A DNA stretch of 64,000 nucleotides. Source: Sialis fuliginosa. Lineage: Eukaryota > Arthropoda > Insecta > Megaloptera > Sialidae. The notes beneath the pieces were generated by a model. That model was not told the origin of the DNA, searched no databases, and saw only the letters and a program-made list of their open reading frames with translations. The DNA lies in contig OY540812.1 in NCBI GenBank assembly GCA_961205875.1, positions 18,104,001 to 18,168,000 of the forward strand. The letters run 5' to 3'. Shown here piece by piece: positions 50,117 through 63,200 of this stretch (positions are counted from its first letter, which is position 1; the number at the start of each line of letters is the position of its first letter). The translations under genes were made by a program, and so were the position numbers.

Positions 50117-50124
50117 GTTGTAAT

Positions 50125-52639
50125 GAAAATTTATTTAATAAACATCAAAACCATCTTTCTTGAAATCGATTTTCCACGCTTCCAATATTTTATAGTAAAG
50201 TTATAGCAGCCAATAAAATATTCGATTTGTTGCATATATAACCCACTTACGACAATAACTGAACTCGTGAATTTAAAAAGTTAAGAACTCAATTTCCAGT
50301 TATGAAATCCTAACATTCGAATACAAGAATATATTAGAAAAGTTCAAGAACATGAAATTGTATTTGTTCTTGTTTTAAAAACAGTCATATCGCTTTTATT
50401 GTGAGTTTTAATTGATACCAGCACAGAGCAATATAGGAAAATTAAAATGTTATGGGTTAATTGACAAGAGTTGATAAAATACAATGTATAAAGTTCGTAA
50501 TTGTTTAGTACAAAAGTTTCTCTGATAAAAGTAAATTTATTCTTTATTTAATTAATTTATGTAACTTAACAATAATTCATTTAATTTGTTTATCGTGTTT
50601 TGATATTATTATTACTTTTTATATCTTGTTTTATTTTTAATTATAAATCCCTAATTGTTGAATGTTTTTCAGATCATTATTATGCAATTATCATGTGAAA
50701 TATAAATTTGTGCATTTATATATATTAATTTAATCTTAAATGGCAGATATTAATATTATGATCGGGTTCTATAAATATTATCTAAAAAAAATTTTTCGTG
50801 AAGTAACCTTTGATGATTATAACTGTAGGGTTGGTAACGGACCATTTTCGAAAAGTACATTCCTTTTTGAGAAATCATCTGTCTTGTTTACAAACTGAAA
50901 CAGGACATATTTTTTCCAATTACTTCTATACAAAATAGACAATATTGTGATCGGTGCTTTCGAGAGTTTTAAAACTGAGTACTTCCGTTACCATATTCGC
51001 AAAAAATAGAAAATATATATTTTTAAATATTCTGAAATAAATCTTGTGGTGACGTCATCCTACCAATATCTCACCTCCCCTCCCCCAATTCGGTACTATA
51101 CATATAAATCTTAAACGAATTATAGGATCTTCACCTTTTTAACAGCGAAAATCCCATAAAAATTGGTTCAGACTCACAAAAAAAATTCTAATAAAAACTA
51201 TGAAAATGGATCCTATTATCTGTAGATGCATAAACTTAAAAGCCCAAAGTATTTACATTATACACAGTATACTGATCTATACTATAAGTAGGGATGATTG
51301 AAAATTTTGAATATCATATTAACCTACTTTAAGAACATGTTTCTATTTTTAAGACTTACAAGGTTTAATAAATTCTTATATAACTTACATTGTATTCTTG
51401 TTACTGACTATGAATAATGCAAGCAGCCAATAAAAAATTGCACCAAAATTTGCATGCATTTAAATGTGTATACACAACAATTTACTGTCAAAAGCTTTCG
51501 GTTAGTAACAGGAAGAGCGAGTGCTCACGTTTCTATGGCTTTATTGATTGCTAGTTGCGTAGGCAGTGAAGATAAGGGTTCTATCTTTGTCATTTGGGGT
51601 GCTCTGTTTAACCATGACCCTCCGTATATTTGTAAGCGTATTGTGGAAGCCTAGGTTCCAATATTATTTTAGTATAATATAAATACCAGGCAGTAATGTT
51701 TAGTTTTTTTGTAAACAGTTCTTTGTTATGCATTTTGGATTTTAGGGGTTAATTTATTAGAACTGCTTCCTATATTTCCTTACAGGAATTTATTTTTATC
51801 TTTACCTTAAAATTAGATTCTATAATTAAGTTAAATTAAATAGAATATTTGGATCTTTAATCCTAACCGTAAAAAATTAATCAGTTCAAATAAAATAATA
51901 ATAATTTTTTGTCTAATATGTTATTATTTTTCTTCAAAACATCTACGAGGTCAATATTATCTGTTTTTTAAATGGAAAATTTCTATTGATGATAATTTTG
52001 TGAAGGAAAAAGTATTAAATGTATTTGATGCTAGTGTAGACTAAGTACATAACATTGTATATTTTTATGCATATACAATATACATGCATACATTTAACTA
52101 ATGCTGTTTACTAAAAATGTGACAGATTAAACATTGACTCAATATTTTATCTGTTTATTTGTTATCACGTGACCTTAATAATAATGTTTTTATAGTTTTT
52201 ATAATCTTGACTGCATATATTATATTATTTGCGAAAAGATATTTTTTTTACAATTAAACCATTATTTTATCTAGACTTCTTTACATTGTTTTTATTACAT
52301 TTTTAAAGTGTAACCTATTTTTACAATGTATGTATAAATAAATATGTGTGCACATATTATGATATCATCAAGTATTTATATAAAAAATGTTATTAATATA
52401 AAGATGTTATCTGTAGTGAGTGACGAAATGTTAATTAAGAAGTCGCGTCCGATATTCAGAAATCAAGAATTATTAAATGAATCTGTTTTAAAAATGATGT
52501 TACATTCCTAAAAAAATGTCGAATATTGAATAAAATATTTTTTAAAAGTAAGTATTTTTTTTAAACTTAAAAAATAATCTCAATATACTGGCGCAATATT
52601 ACCCCAAGAAGAGAGAGTGAAACGTACTGTATATAACAG
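50125..52639. other. Non-coding stretch
   Basis: AT-rich. The 66-codon frame at 51,454-51,654 has slightly higher GC content but no recognisable domain. No supported element. Confidence 0.3.
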
Positions 52640-52825
52640 TCCACCCCTAAAAGCTGTTTGTGTAGGGTAGGTTAGGGTGCTCCGGTAGGTCATGCGCGCA
52701 ACGCTCTCTGTCTCGCGAGGGGCGGCGAGTTTAGCGGGGCAAGCGACATGCGTCGCGTCACACACCGCGCGTAGGCTCGACACCAGAGGGCCTGCGGCGG
52801 ATCCCGGCTTTATATGTACCAGGAT
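52640..52825. promoter_or_regulatory. GC-rich island, possible promoter or 5' exon
   Basis: This is the most GC-rich and CpG-rich stretch in the window (GCGCGCAACGC, GGGGCGGCGAG, CACACCGCGCGTAGG). On the minus strand CATATAAAG sits at its upstream edge, near 52,811-52,819, as a TATA box would. The minus-strand frame at 52,580-52,783 begins inside it. A fragment of a GC-rich mobile element is an alternative. Confidence 0.3.
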
Positions 52826-54660
52826 TTAACGTCATAACCTACCCCAAAGCTGGATAAAATAATTATATGTGTGTCCACGTCTGCGTTGACCGTGGCGCCG
52901 TGATGCGGTGTTTTACCGAATTAAAAACCGATGAAAAATTCATTGCTATGTAAATTTGTACGCGGTGTTGGGAGGTAGAACCAGTTGTTTTCCGATTTTT
53001 GAGTTGATTATTTATTTTATGATTCGTATGATCTGTGGGTGGAAAAAATCACTTTTTAACTTTTTTTACAGTTGGTTTTAACAATATCTGCCTTTTTGGA
53101 TCATTTTATGTTCTATTTTACTAAATCAATTAATTAAACTTCATAATCATATTTGTCAATGTAGCATTTTCTTAAGAAATTCTTGAAGTTTTTACAACAT
53201 AAAACTAACATTTTCAATATTGTATCACGGGTGCCAGATCGAAGTTATCACAAAGCACAAAAACAACATATATTCTAGTGTTATACTAGTAGGTTTAATC
53301 ACTGAATATTTGAAGATATAGTTCACCGTCTAATTTTAGATATAAAAACCATTTATGTATATATAAAAATATATGGAAAAAAATATTTAATACCAAAAAA
53401 GGTTTAAATCACTGATAGTCTGTATGAAAATATTTTAAATTGAAAATGCTATTTTGACGTATTCGGCCAAAAGCAATAAGATATCATTTCCATAAGAACT
53501 TTAAGAAATATACTACACGTTGACGTAAAACGAAACATTTATTAGTAAAACTAGAAAAAAAAACATTCAGAAACTCAATTACATTACATTGAAAAAGAAG
53601 AAATCACCTTTTTTCGCTTATTTGTAAGCACAATATTTTTTACGATTTCGCATTAAATTTTCACGTGTACATGCATTGCGTCCATTTTTAGCATGTCTAC
53701 ATTAAATCACCCTAACGCCGTTGAAGTCTCCGCCACCGCCGCCGACATTAAAAAGCGATTCCATTATGCATACACATATCAAATACGCAGAAATGTAGTC
53801 ATTAACTTGTTTTTCATGCACTCTTATCTTTTGTTTTACCTAAATATATTCAAAGGATGAATGAGCATATACAGGCCCGGTAAATTCATTTAAATGTTTT
53901 TTTTTGTTAGTTTAAACGTAAATTAAATTATTCCTATCTTAACCTTTAATTGCCTCGAAGAGATTCACAAACTTTTTTGGTTTACGGTGCCATTAATGTA
54001 ATACCTGCTATGATCGACCCATCAGCGACCTCCCTCTCCATCATGTATTCTTATACCTTTCTCTAACAACAGGGAAATACAACCTGTCGGAAAAGAAGCA
54101 AAATATGGAAAAATGAGTTATTTCCCACACCTCCTTTACTTTTTTCAATTTCAATTTTGTACTTAGTATTCTGCCGAGTACACTATGAGAAAGCACTGTA
54201 CTAACATTTTAAAATCGCATGTGAATGGTTTTAAAAATGAAAAATTGCATATTTCCATTTCAATTTTTGTATCCATATCTTCATTAAAATAAAAGTTAAA
54301 TAAATACACTTTTTACAAGAACATATTATAAATGGTGCTAAAAAATTTTGTAAAAAATTAGGGCCCAAAAGTTTGTGTTCTTGTACGATGCACCTCCTTC
54401 GACCGAGACTGTAAGTACGTGCATTTATGATGCAGGTATTACACGTATGCACGAACACAATTCGAAATTCTGAACATTGTTTCAAAACAGTAACAAATTC
54501 GTTTTCCGCACGCAGCCGAGCGAGAGAAACTAAATTTTAGATTTCGCGTAGACAGAACATTTGTGTAGTGTTGCAAAAAATATGTTTGTTTCGGCAGAGA
54601 TTCAGAATGAAGATTTCTTGTAACCAATAAGTAGTACCTTGAAAAAATGTAAATTCAACT
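52826..54660. other. Non-coding stretch with a few weak exon-like signals
   Basis: A CTCCGCCACCGCCGCC run follows an acceptor-like site near 53,690. GACT with a GTAAGT donor near 54,410 lacks a good acceptor upstream. Another GC-richer patch lies at 54,500-54,550. None adds up to a supported exon. Confidence 0.3.
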
Positions 54661-55432
54661 TACAACGGAACCTTTTCTAGTGGTAAAATCGTATCGAGTT
54701 TATATTTTGTATATAGATAGTTAGAGGGGATTAGGGGTAGTAAGAATAAAATTAAGTTGCGGTAAAACAGTTTAAGGGGGTGAAATACCCCTATGAAAAA
54801 ATGCAAAATAATTGTATATTTAAAATTATTCTGAAATTAATTAGATTTTAAAAAAATTATAGTACACAATTTTCATGATTTGTATACTCTTTCGAATGAC
54901 AATAGTCGAAATTCGAAAAAGTGAAACCGTCATTAATAATAACTTTTTTTAACCAGCCATTTTCTAGACTTACATGCATGCACTAAAAATACTTTTTCTG
55001 GATTCTAAAGGTCTTGAAATGTAAATATCCTTCTAAATTGATTACTTTTCAACTATAATCAATACATTTCTGATGAAATAGATAAAATTTTTTGGTGAAA
55101 TAAGTATTATATATTTGAATTAGGTACTATTGTATAATACAATAAAATTTTATTAATAGAAAAGGTGTTGGTGGGGGTGAACGGTTTCACTTTTTTGAAT
55201 TTCGGCTATTGACACTCGAATGAGTATAAAAAATCATGAAAATTTTTTAAAATCTTCATTAGTTATTTGAAATATATGATTATTTTGCACATTTTCAAAG
55301 GGGTATTTCAGCCCCCTTAACCGTTTTACCGCAGCTAAAATAATTATTTTCTTACTACCCCTGACCCCCTCTAACTATATACAAAATTTGAACTCGATAC
55401 GATTGTATCACTTGAAAATGTTCCCTTGTTAG
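54661..55432. mobile_element. Fold-back element, about 770 bp
   Basis: Inverted arms of about 255-275 bp (54,661-54,935 and 55,178-55,432) share blocks such as CGTATCGAGTT, TTTTGTATATAG, AGTTAGAGGGG, AAAGGGGTATTTCA-like and AAAAAGTGAAACCG. Ends read ACAACGGAAC and the complement of GTTCCCTTGT. Non-coding. Confidence 0.7.
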
Positions 55433-56675
55433 TACAGATACTAAAAAAGATTTTTTTATATTCTAAATATCTTATTTTGAACTAAATAAATTAAATGTGA
55501 ATCACATAAAAATAATTTGGACGTTTTCATTCTTGATCCTAACAGAAAGATATTTATGTATATTTTTTCAATCCACTATTAATTTAAAATAACATTCACA
55601 TAATATTTGTTGTAGAATGTATTTGAAAATTAAGCCGACAATTTATACTTTTATTGTTCGGTTTAACAAAACAGGTTTTGAACAGTTTTTAGCATAATTT
55701 TATAAAATTAACTGCGTTCTACTTTATTAAATTCAAGTTTGTAAAGTGCAAATTAAATAAAAGTATAGTTTTGTATATAAATATTCAACCAAAATTATTA
55801 CAAAATAACGGATGCTCATTTGAAATGCATTACGTCTAATATAATAAAATTTTATAGAGTAGAATAATAAATAAATGTAGCTCATTTAAACTCAATACCA
55901 ATTAATATTATACTTCATGAATACATAAATTACTTAATATTGCTATTTTAATGTATTTTGTTTCGACTATACCTACGGCATGGAGGTTTTCATTTCTAAA
56001 TATATATTCTGAATGTAGTTTTAAAATGACATAGACAGTTTATTGAATTTAAAGTAAGGCACAGGTGTGTTTCGCTGAATTTGCGACCGAATTGTTAATA
56101 TTAATAACAACGTTTATTTGACAGTTAAATTAAAAGTTCCCAACTATTATCTGAAACGTTTTCAGTTTAATTAATTTATCTTTGATACTACATCATAGTT
56201 TAACTGTCATATGGTATTAAAAAAGTAATTAAAATGTTATATTTTCCAATAATGTTTACTATTGAAGTGACTATAAAGAGGGGATTATTGACGAATAGAC
56301 ATCTGTATATAATTTAATTTACAAATTGTATAAATAAGTATGAATAAATAAGGGTTATATACCTAATTTTTAAATGATTATTAAAATTAAAATTTGTGAT
56401 TATTCCATAACTTATTCGGTGTAACGCCGCGATATTCATAAATTTAATAAAGCTGTTTCTTGAATCCTTGAAAGGAATTGTTAGTGAAATATGCCTAAAT
56501 ATCAATAATAAATATATGCATGCATGTTTTATAGACATATCTACTTCATAAAATATATCCTTTTCAAATAGATCCAAATGCCACGTACAAATATATCATA
56601 TTTTTCTATAAAAAGATATCAAGTTTTTGTAGAAACGAAACCTCATCCCAACCATATTTCCTTTTACACCACCAG
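55433..56675. other. Non-coding stretch
   Basis: AT-rich. The minus-strand frame at 56,314-56,577 is composition-driven. No supported element. Confidence 0.3.
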
Positions 56676-56825
56676 ATACAATTGAATCAGACATACTTTC
56701 GTATTGTCGCTGTAAGGATAACGTCATGTTTCCTCGGCACAGGAGCATGAGTGGAACCAGGGAGGCGAATAAGACAGACATGAATTCAGCGAACTACCTC
56801 TCTAATATGAAATATATTTCAATCG
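56676..56825 (-). CDS. Weak candidate exon, strand uncertain
   Basis: On the minus strand an acceptor-like TTTCATATTAG is followed by ATG (56,779-56,781) and MSVLFASLVPLMLLCRG, which looks like a signal peptide, then a GTATGT donor-like site. On the plus strand an acceptor-like CCTTTTACACCACCAG opens a longer frame (DILSYCRCKDNVMFPRHRSM and on), running to a stop at 56,887-56,889. Both cannot be right. The higher GC content suggests that something selected is here, but neither protein is recognised. Confidence 0.25.
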
Positions 56826-59332
56826 ATGTTTTTGTCATAAATGCAACGAGCAGAATCTATCTGCTGTACCCAACTCCTTCCAATTCTTGAAAAATCGCAA
56901 CCAGATTTTTTTTCTTCACCATTTTTTGTGTTATTTGTTTACTATATTTTATTTTTAGCGTTTCGTCTTTCTGATTTGAGAGACATGAGAAATGAAAGGT
57001 TATGTGTGTATTTCGAAATTGAGATTTGTACTTTTCGTTGAGTGATTTTTCTTTTCATTCGGTGCACAGACATGATGAATTTGTACGTTTGCATTTATGG
57101 ATTTATTTAATTTGTATCGGGAATATACTTACATACACATGTATGTATAATATTTTCTTTTCTTGTTTATGTCTGTTGTCGTTTTTGCTAGATACAGAAT
57201 AATGTATTTTTCTTTATATTGATAAACCAAGCTTTCCATCAAAATAAAAAGATAAGTTTATATGTATTTATTAATTCTGTTCAAGTAGGTATATAATATT
57301 ATTATTAAATATATGGAACTTTTTAAGTCTTAATAAATAAGATAAGTTTTACAAGTATCAACATTATAGTACTGTATAATTTGATAAAATAATTATATTG
57401 CAATATGATTTAGATAATAAATACTATATATTTAGAAAACAGCAACATTTAAAAATAAAATTATCTTTCTTTTATGCACGTATAAGATTATTTCGTAATA
57501 AAAATGTATGAAAAAAATATTACTTAAAATATGTTCTGCATGTAAGTAAAAACATATTAGTTTTTTATATTGTTAGAGTAGGGTTTCAAACTTGGTAAAA
57601 ATGCTAAGAAGGTGAAAATTATATAGCTACACTTATTTTTTATACGTTACAATTTGAAAAACAAGGGAACATTTTTAATTGTGTACACAAATTATTTAGT
57701 ATTATGAGACCTATTAAAAGGCATAACTGTTGTACCCTCCAAAAACTTAATTTGGGAGGTATAATGATCAAACTAAATTAACAATAGGGTCTATATCACC
57801 CCCAAACCTGCGACCGAGCAAAAATATTAATTTCCACCTTAACATTTTTACTAAATGTCATCAAAATCTAAGTATATCACCTCGGGATGATTCCTTATGA
57901 GACCGTAGCACCTTAAGTTATTGTCAATACATGATTCTAAGTTCGTTGATAGATAGAATTATAGAATGGTGTTCTCCTCTTGGTCTGTCACGTAAAAGAG
58001 GTGAAAATTTCGATTGTAAAAAATCTAAGACGAGATTTACTTCTTTTCGTCTCGTATTTTATACTATATTTACATAAACTAAATAAGTAGAGTATTAAAG
58101 TTACTGTTATAATTGTTATTAATATGAAAATGTAAAAAGAAAAGCTACTTACACAGCTTTTATGAAATCCTCTATTTATAATAAGTTTAAAATATTTTCT
58201 TTTATACTGTGTACACAATTCTCGAGACAAATAAAGAAGAAAATATCCGTAAATTCTTTCTTAAACACCAACATGACTTTTCAGAGCTAGATATAAATGG
58301 TGTACCGTTTGGAGGGGGTGAGAGGGGGTTTAGTAGAGTGGATTTTATACGAATTAGTATAATGACTCTTTTGTGATATTTTGGATGAAAATGTTAAGCT
58401 ATAGTTGTATAGTTTTTGCGTAAGTTTCACTTTGGAATCTAAGTCCAGCAAAAGTTATTGCAGTAATTATTGTGATTTATTTTTCGATCCTTTGGAAATA
58501 GCGAGGATAATGGTTATTACGATACTGGCATAATAGTTATTTTATACTTCTTTTATTACTTGTTATGCGCCATTTTGTACAGCTTTGTTTATGACCGCTT
58601 TGTGTGGATATCATTCGAGGTTTTATATTATTACTGAAAATAATAATAACTGCAGACATATTAGCCCCTCTTTTATATATATAGTTTTTTTTATGTACCG
58701 ATCGTAAAATAAGTTTTACAAAAAGTTTTAAAAATACCTTTTAAATAATATTTATTGCTTGTGTGTTTTGTTTTTGTTTATTTGTGTATATTAAGAGTAA
58801 GCAAAACATTCGCAAAAAAATATTTTTATAACATTATTAACAATGCATAATAATGTAAAAGCGAGATAAACTTTTTTTATATATTTTTATCAAAATGAAT
58901 ATAAAATATTATAGTAAGTATGTAAAACACATGTCAACAATCTTGAATGAAATCAGAACCAGATATTATTTGTTTTATATAATTAGAATTATATCAACTG
59001 TCATCAGATATCTCGTATAGCATGTTTGATTTCCAACATATCTCCATTATGTAGTCTGTATGCACATATTCTGACAAGTTTCCTATTATGGAAAACTTGA
59101 TTAGAGATGTGCATATCCATACAGATAGATACACACACCCATCCACCTACTTTATTTTGTAGATATCATTCATTCATTTACATTTACACACTTATATATG
59201 TACGTGTGTGGTTTGTATAAAAGAAGGTCGCAAAAATCGTATTGGAAAATATCAAAATTAAATTTACTTTTATACAAGATAAACTATTAGGGAGACGATA
59301 AATAAAATAAAGATTGAATAATTTATATTTAT
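56826..59332. other. Non-coding stretch
   Basis: AT-rich, with GC-richer unassigned patches at 57,720-57,960 and 58,300-58,340 that resemble old repeat interiors. The minus-strand frame at 57,988-58,230 is not supported as a gene. Confidence 0.3.
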
Positions 59333-60248
59333 GTACAGGATGTCCAAGATAAGCGTGAAATACATATATGGGATTTTATAAACAGTCCGGTATTATAAAG
59401 GAGCTAGCAAACACTTTCAAATGAGATATCATACTTATATGACAGTTCTTTTGGAGTTTGTTGAAGACTTTGACAAGTTTCGCGCACGCGTTGTAGGTAA
59501 ATACCAACGGTATTAAAACACCACTGTTTTAAACAGTGGTGGTATTATGTCACTGCTCTAAATTCCATAACTAATCCATAGATACTAGTACAGAATTAAT
59601 ACCCCATTTGAAAGTGCTTGCTAGCTAGCAAATTTTGCTAGCTCCTTTATAATACCGGACATAAGAAATACAGATTTGGTTAAATGAGATGAATTATTTG
59701 TAAGAAAGGGGTGAGTATTACTACATAAAAAAATGTCGAATAACTAAATATTAGTGATTAAACAAAAATCACAATAACAACAATCAAAATAACAAATGAA
59801 TATTTGAAAACAATAAACCATTACAAAAAAAAATGTTCTTACCTTTTTTCAATAATAAGTTTGACAAGTTACATATCGTTATTGTAGAATAAAAAATACG
59901 TTCAAATATGCTATAGCCAACTTATTGTTTGTGGCCCATAAGAAAAACTAAAGTAAGATATAAAAATTCTAATTACACCAATAAATTCTACATAAAAAGT
60001 GCTTTAAGAAATCTCAAACAAAAAGTACCTACCTACATTGACAAAAAATTATAGCCATTTAAAGAAATTCAGAATTTTCAGATTTTTAGTATACCGCCTA
60101 ACCCACATAGAATTATTAATAATTTTTGATGTAGTAATATTCATTCACACTTTTCTTATAAATATTTCATCTCATTTAATCAAAGTTGTATTTCTTACCG
60201 TTTAGGATTTCCCCGTGCATTTCACGCTTATCTTGAACAGCCTGTATA
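59333..60248. mobile_element. Inverted-repeat element with ACAGGATGTCCAAGATAAGC ends
   Basis: The left end ACAGGATGTCCAAGATAAGC and the right end (complement ACAGGCTGTTCAAGATAAGC) match. The first roughly 130 bp of both arms correspond once the insertion at 59,385-59,660 is removed. The right 380 bp is the same family as 23,609-23,985. Non-coding. Confidence 0.7.
59385..59660. mobile_element. MITE nested in the left arm of the larger element
   Basis: GTCCGGTATTATAAAGGAGC at 59,385 is inverted at 59,641-59,660, and GCTAGCAAA plus CACTTTCAAATG blocks pair inside. It splits a sequence that is continuous at 23,640-23,670, so it is a later insertion. A central ACCACTGTTT/AAACAGTGGT hairpin sits near 59,519-59,541. 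Confidence 0.7.
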
Positions 60249-63200
60249 TATTGCATTATGGAGTATTTTAATTGCCAATTTTTATTGCATTATCTAAAAG
60301 TATGATACATGTTATTGCTGTGTTTATCCTTTTTTGGAACTTGTGCCTTGATTGATATCGTGTTACAGTAAAAAAATACCACTATGATCAGTTCAGTAGT
60401 ACGTGTTTAATGTCACTGCTCAGCTTTTTGATGGAAAGTGATATGTTTAGCTTGAACTAATTCTAGCCTTTCTAACAGAGAGTGTTCCACAAAATCGGTT
60501 CAATATTTTTTTAATATCATACTTGGAATAAACAAACAAACAAACAAAAATTAAAAAACAACCAGTCTTACAGATTGACTCATAAACGAAGCGATTTTAA
60601 ATACTTAAGACATGTAGGAATAATATATTCCTTTTAATATTAAGATTTAAACGCATAGAAATGCAATCAATATTATTACAGATATATATTATTAGAATGT
60701 ATGTGAATGAGAGAGAAAGAAGTTGTAGGTGCAGAGGCTTTACAGTTACCTCATATTGTAATATGTGACTCACAGATATGAAGGCGAAGATTATCTGGTG
60801 TGTTTGCTCGTGATCGCTGTTTTGTGTTGTGCAGCAAAAATGAGAAACAAAACACATACTGCGCGAGTTCACTTGATATTAAAATAGAAAATTTAATTTT
60901 CAAAGCATTTTTCAAATCATATGAGATTGCGAAGACGATTATTGCAGTTGACGTCATACGAAGACTCGCATGCAAAAACAATATAATTGTAAATTTTAAA
61001 AGATATGTAGTAACATATAACAATATCTGTATTATTAATATAAATATTAATAACTCAGTTTTTTATTCCTTGCTGTGTACTGATGTAGGTAGTCTTTTTG
61101 AAAATAAGTACAAAAAACCATTATGTTACAAAAACGTTAAATTACGTGCATTTATTCTAGAATACGGTTCGCGGCCCAAAGCTTGTAATTGATTTTATTA
61201 AAATAATAAAAAGGATTCTTAAAATTATAAAAAAAATTTAAATAGCAAATTGTAAAATATAAACAGTTTCCCTAATTTCAGCATTTTATAATAATGACTA
61301 AATATGTTGTTTTTTTTTTATAAATTCATTAAAGAAAATATAAATGCAAACTTTTAATGAGTTACCTATTAAATATAAACTTATATCAAAGTTATTAAAC
61401 AATGAAAATCGCGCGTAATTAATTTAGTATTAAGTTCGTTACACCTGATAGAATTTCTAAATTTGAAATCAATTAAATTTTGAAAATAAATAAATAAAAT
61501 ACTAAACAAAAGGTGCATACAGTTATTTTCAGTGAAATTACACTCAATGTAGTGAAATAAAACTCTACAAAAAAAACAATGCATACATTACAAAATAAAA
61601 TACAATTTAATTCATGATATGCATGGCTAATGTGTTTTACAGTTTGCTTTTTGAACAATGAGGATTTTGACTTCGTTTGTACATAAATTGCATAGATATT
61701 TTTTTCGTGTTCTATCCCGACATTTCAGTTGGAGCATTGCATGCAGACTCGGCATTACAGCCTAGCAATTGAAAAACGAATACACTTTTATTTGTTTTTA
61801 TTTTGCACTATTATAATCATAAAACTGTGATTGGTATATTTTTAAATTTCGATAGATAGTGGAATAGTTTGTGTAGTTGATGAATGTGATAGTTCATTTA
61901 CAATAGCTAAGATTCTGACAGCATGCCAGAGCACAAATATTCGATTAATTGTATAAAGTTTGAATACTTCGTGTTTAGCAATGTTGATATATGAACATAA
62001 TTTAGTTTAGACACGTATGTGAGTATTCTGAGTATATATAACTGTGCAAGTGAAATTATACATATGTATATTTTAGTTACACAGATATTTAGCTATGCTA
62101 CATAGTGCAGTTGTATTTTCTGTGTATTTGAATTAGTGCGAGATATAAAAAAATACCATCTACCTGTGCCTCACATGAACATTGATAATAAATAATTAAA
62201 AACTGAAGGACTCCTCGTGTTATTTTATTTCGTTTGATATCATTTCCACAAACAGCTAGCTACTCTCATATCTCTGAAATTTGAACTTAAAGTCTTTGTA
62301 ACTGGAAAATTATGGTGTTCCGGACATTGCGCCAATGGGAGAGTTTTGTTTGATAAGTTAAGAGCTGTAATATATCAAAATTTTAGAAAAATTAACTGAA
62401 ACCACTTTTCCATAAGGAAAATGCGGGGTAATTTCTGTAAAAAATTACAACTTTGGATATAAAATATTCTCTTATAATAAAAGAATTTTGACAAGACGAA
62501 GGTAACTTTGTAAAAATTAAAAGTGATCCCATTTTGTGTATTTTTAAGCCAGTCTCATTTCAATTGACGCATTTATTTTATTTATTAAAAAATATAAAAT
62601 AAATTTTTATTTATTAAATTTAGTCAAACAATACTTATTAATCTTGGTACAAGAAATGTAAGATAATATGTGTTTTTCTTTGATCATGACAAATAACATA
62701 AAAAAATTTATCACCGATCATAAAAAAACTTTAAAAAAATCAAGTTCTCATTTTTCTTCGAAGAAAAATATTATAACCCAAACAAAACAATAACACTTAT
62801 GTAAACAAATTTTATATATTTTACATAAAATTTACAAAGTTTATATAACGTAAACATTCAATTAGTTTTTTTCCATGAAGCTCACAAAGTTTCTTAGAAT
62901 CAAGTTCAAAGTTCCATCATTAGGTTTGAGATCAGCAAAACAATGTGCATATGCATCTAATGAGCAAATGAAACGTATATCAAATCTATATTATTAAAGT
63001 TTGAAAAGCCGTGAACATTGATGTGTGCAATGTTAGTTGTAGACACGTTTCACATGGGTATTTGTTGTTTGCAGTGAATCATATTGTTACTCGTTGTTTC
63101 CAGGGTTTTGATTTCATTTGTATGAACAACTTGTGATTGTTGTTCGAGTAGATTACATTGTTCGTCTTCAATATGGTTTATTTATGTATACATTTGTTTA

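Noticed and set aside
49826..50206. 126-codon plus-strand frame
   Set aside because: Spans a 235-bp hAT MITE and its flanks; the frame is accidental.
53690..53860. Acceptor-like site followed by MSTLNHPNAVEVSATAADIK
   Set aside because: The frame is short, the GCC run explains the alanines, and no donor follows.
54361..54412. Perfect GTAAGT donor after CGAGACT
   Set aside because: No credible acceptor upstream; the only AG lies after an A-rich tract.
60800..61192. 130-codon plus-strand frame
   Set aside because: Overlaps two antisense frames, shows no domain and has codon content that follows AT composition.
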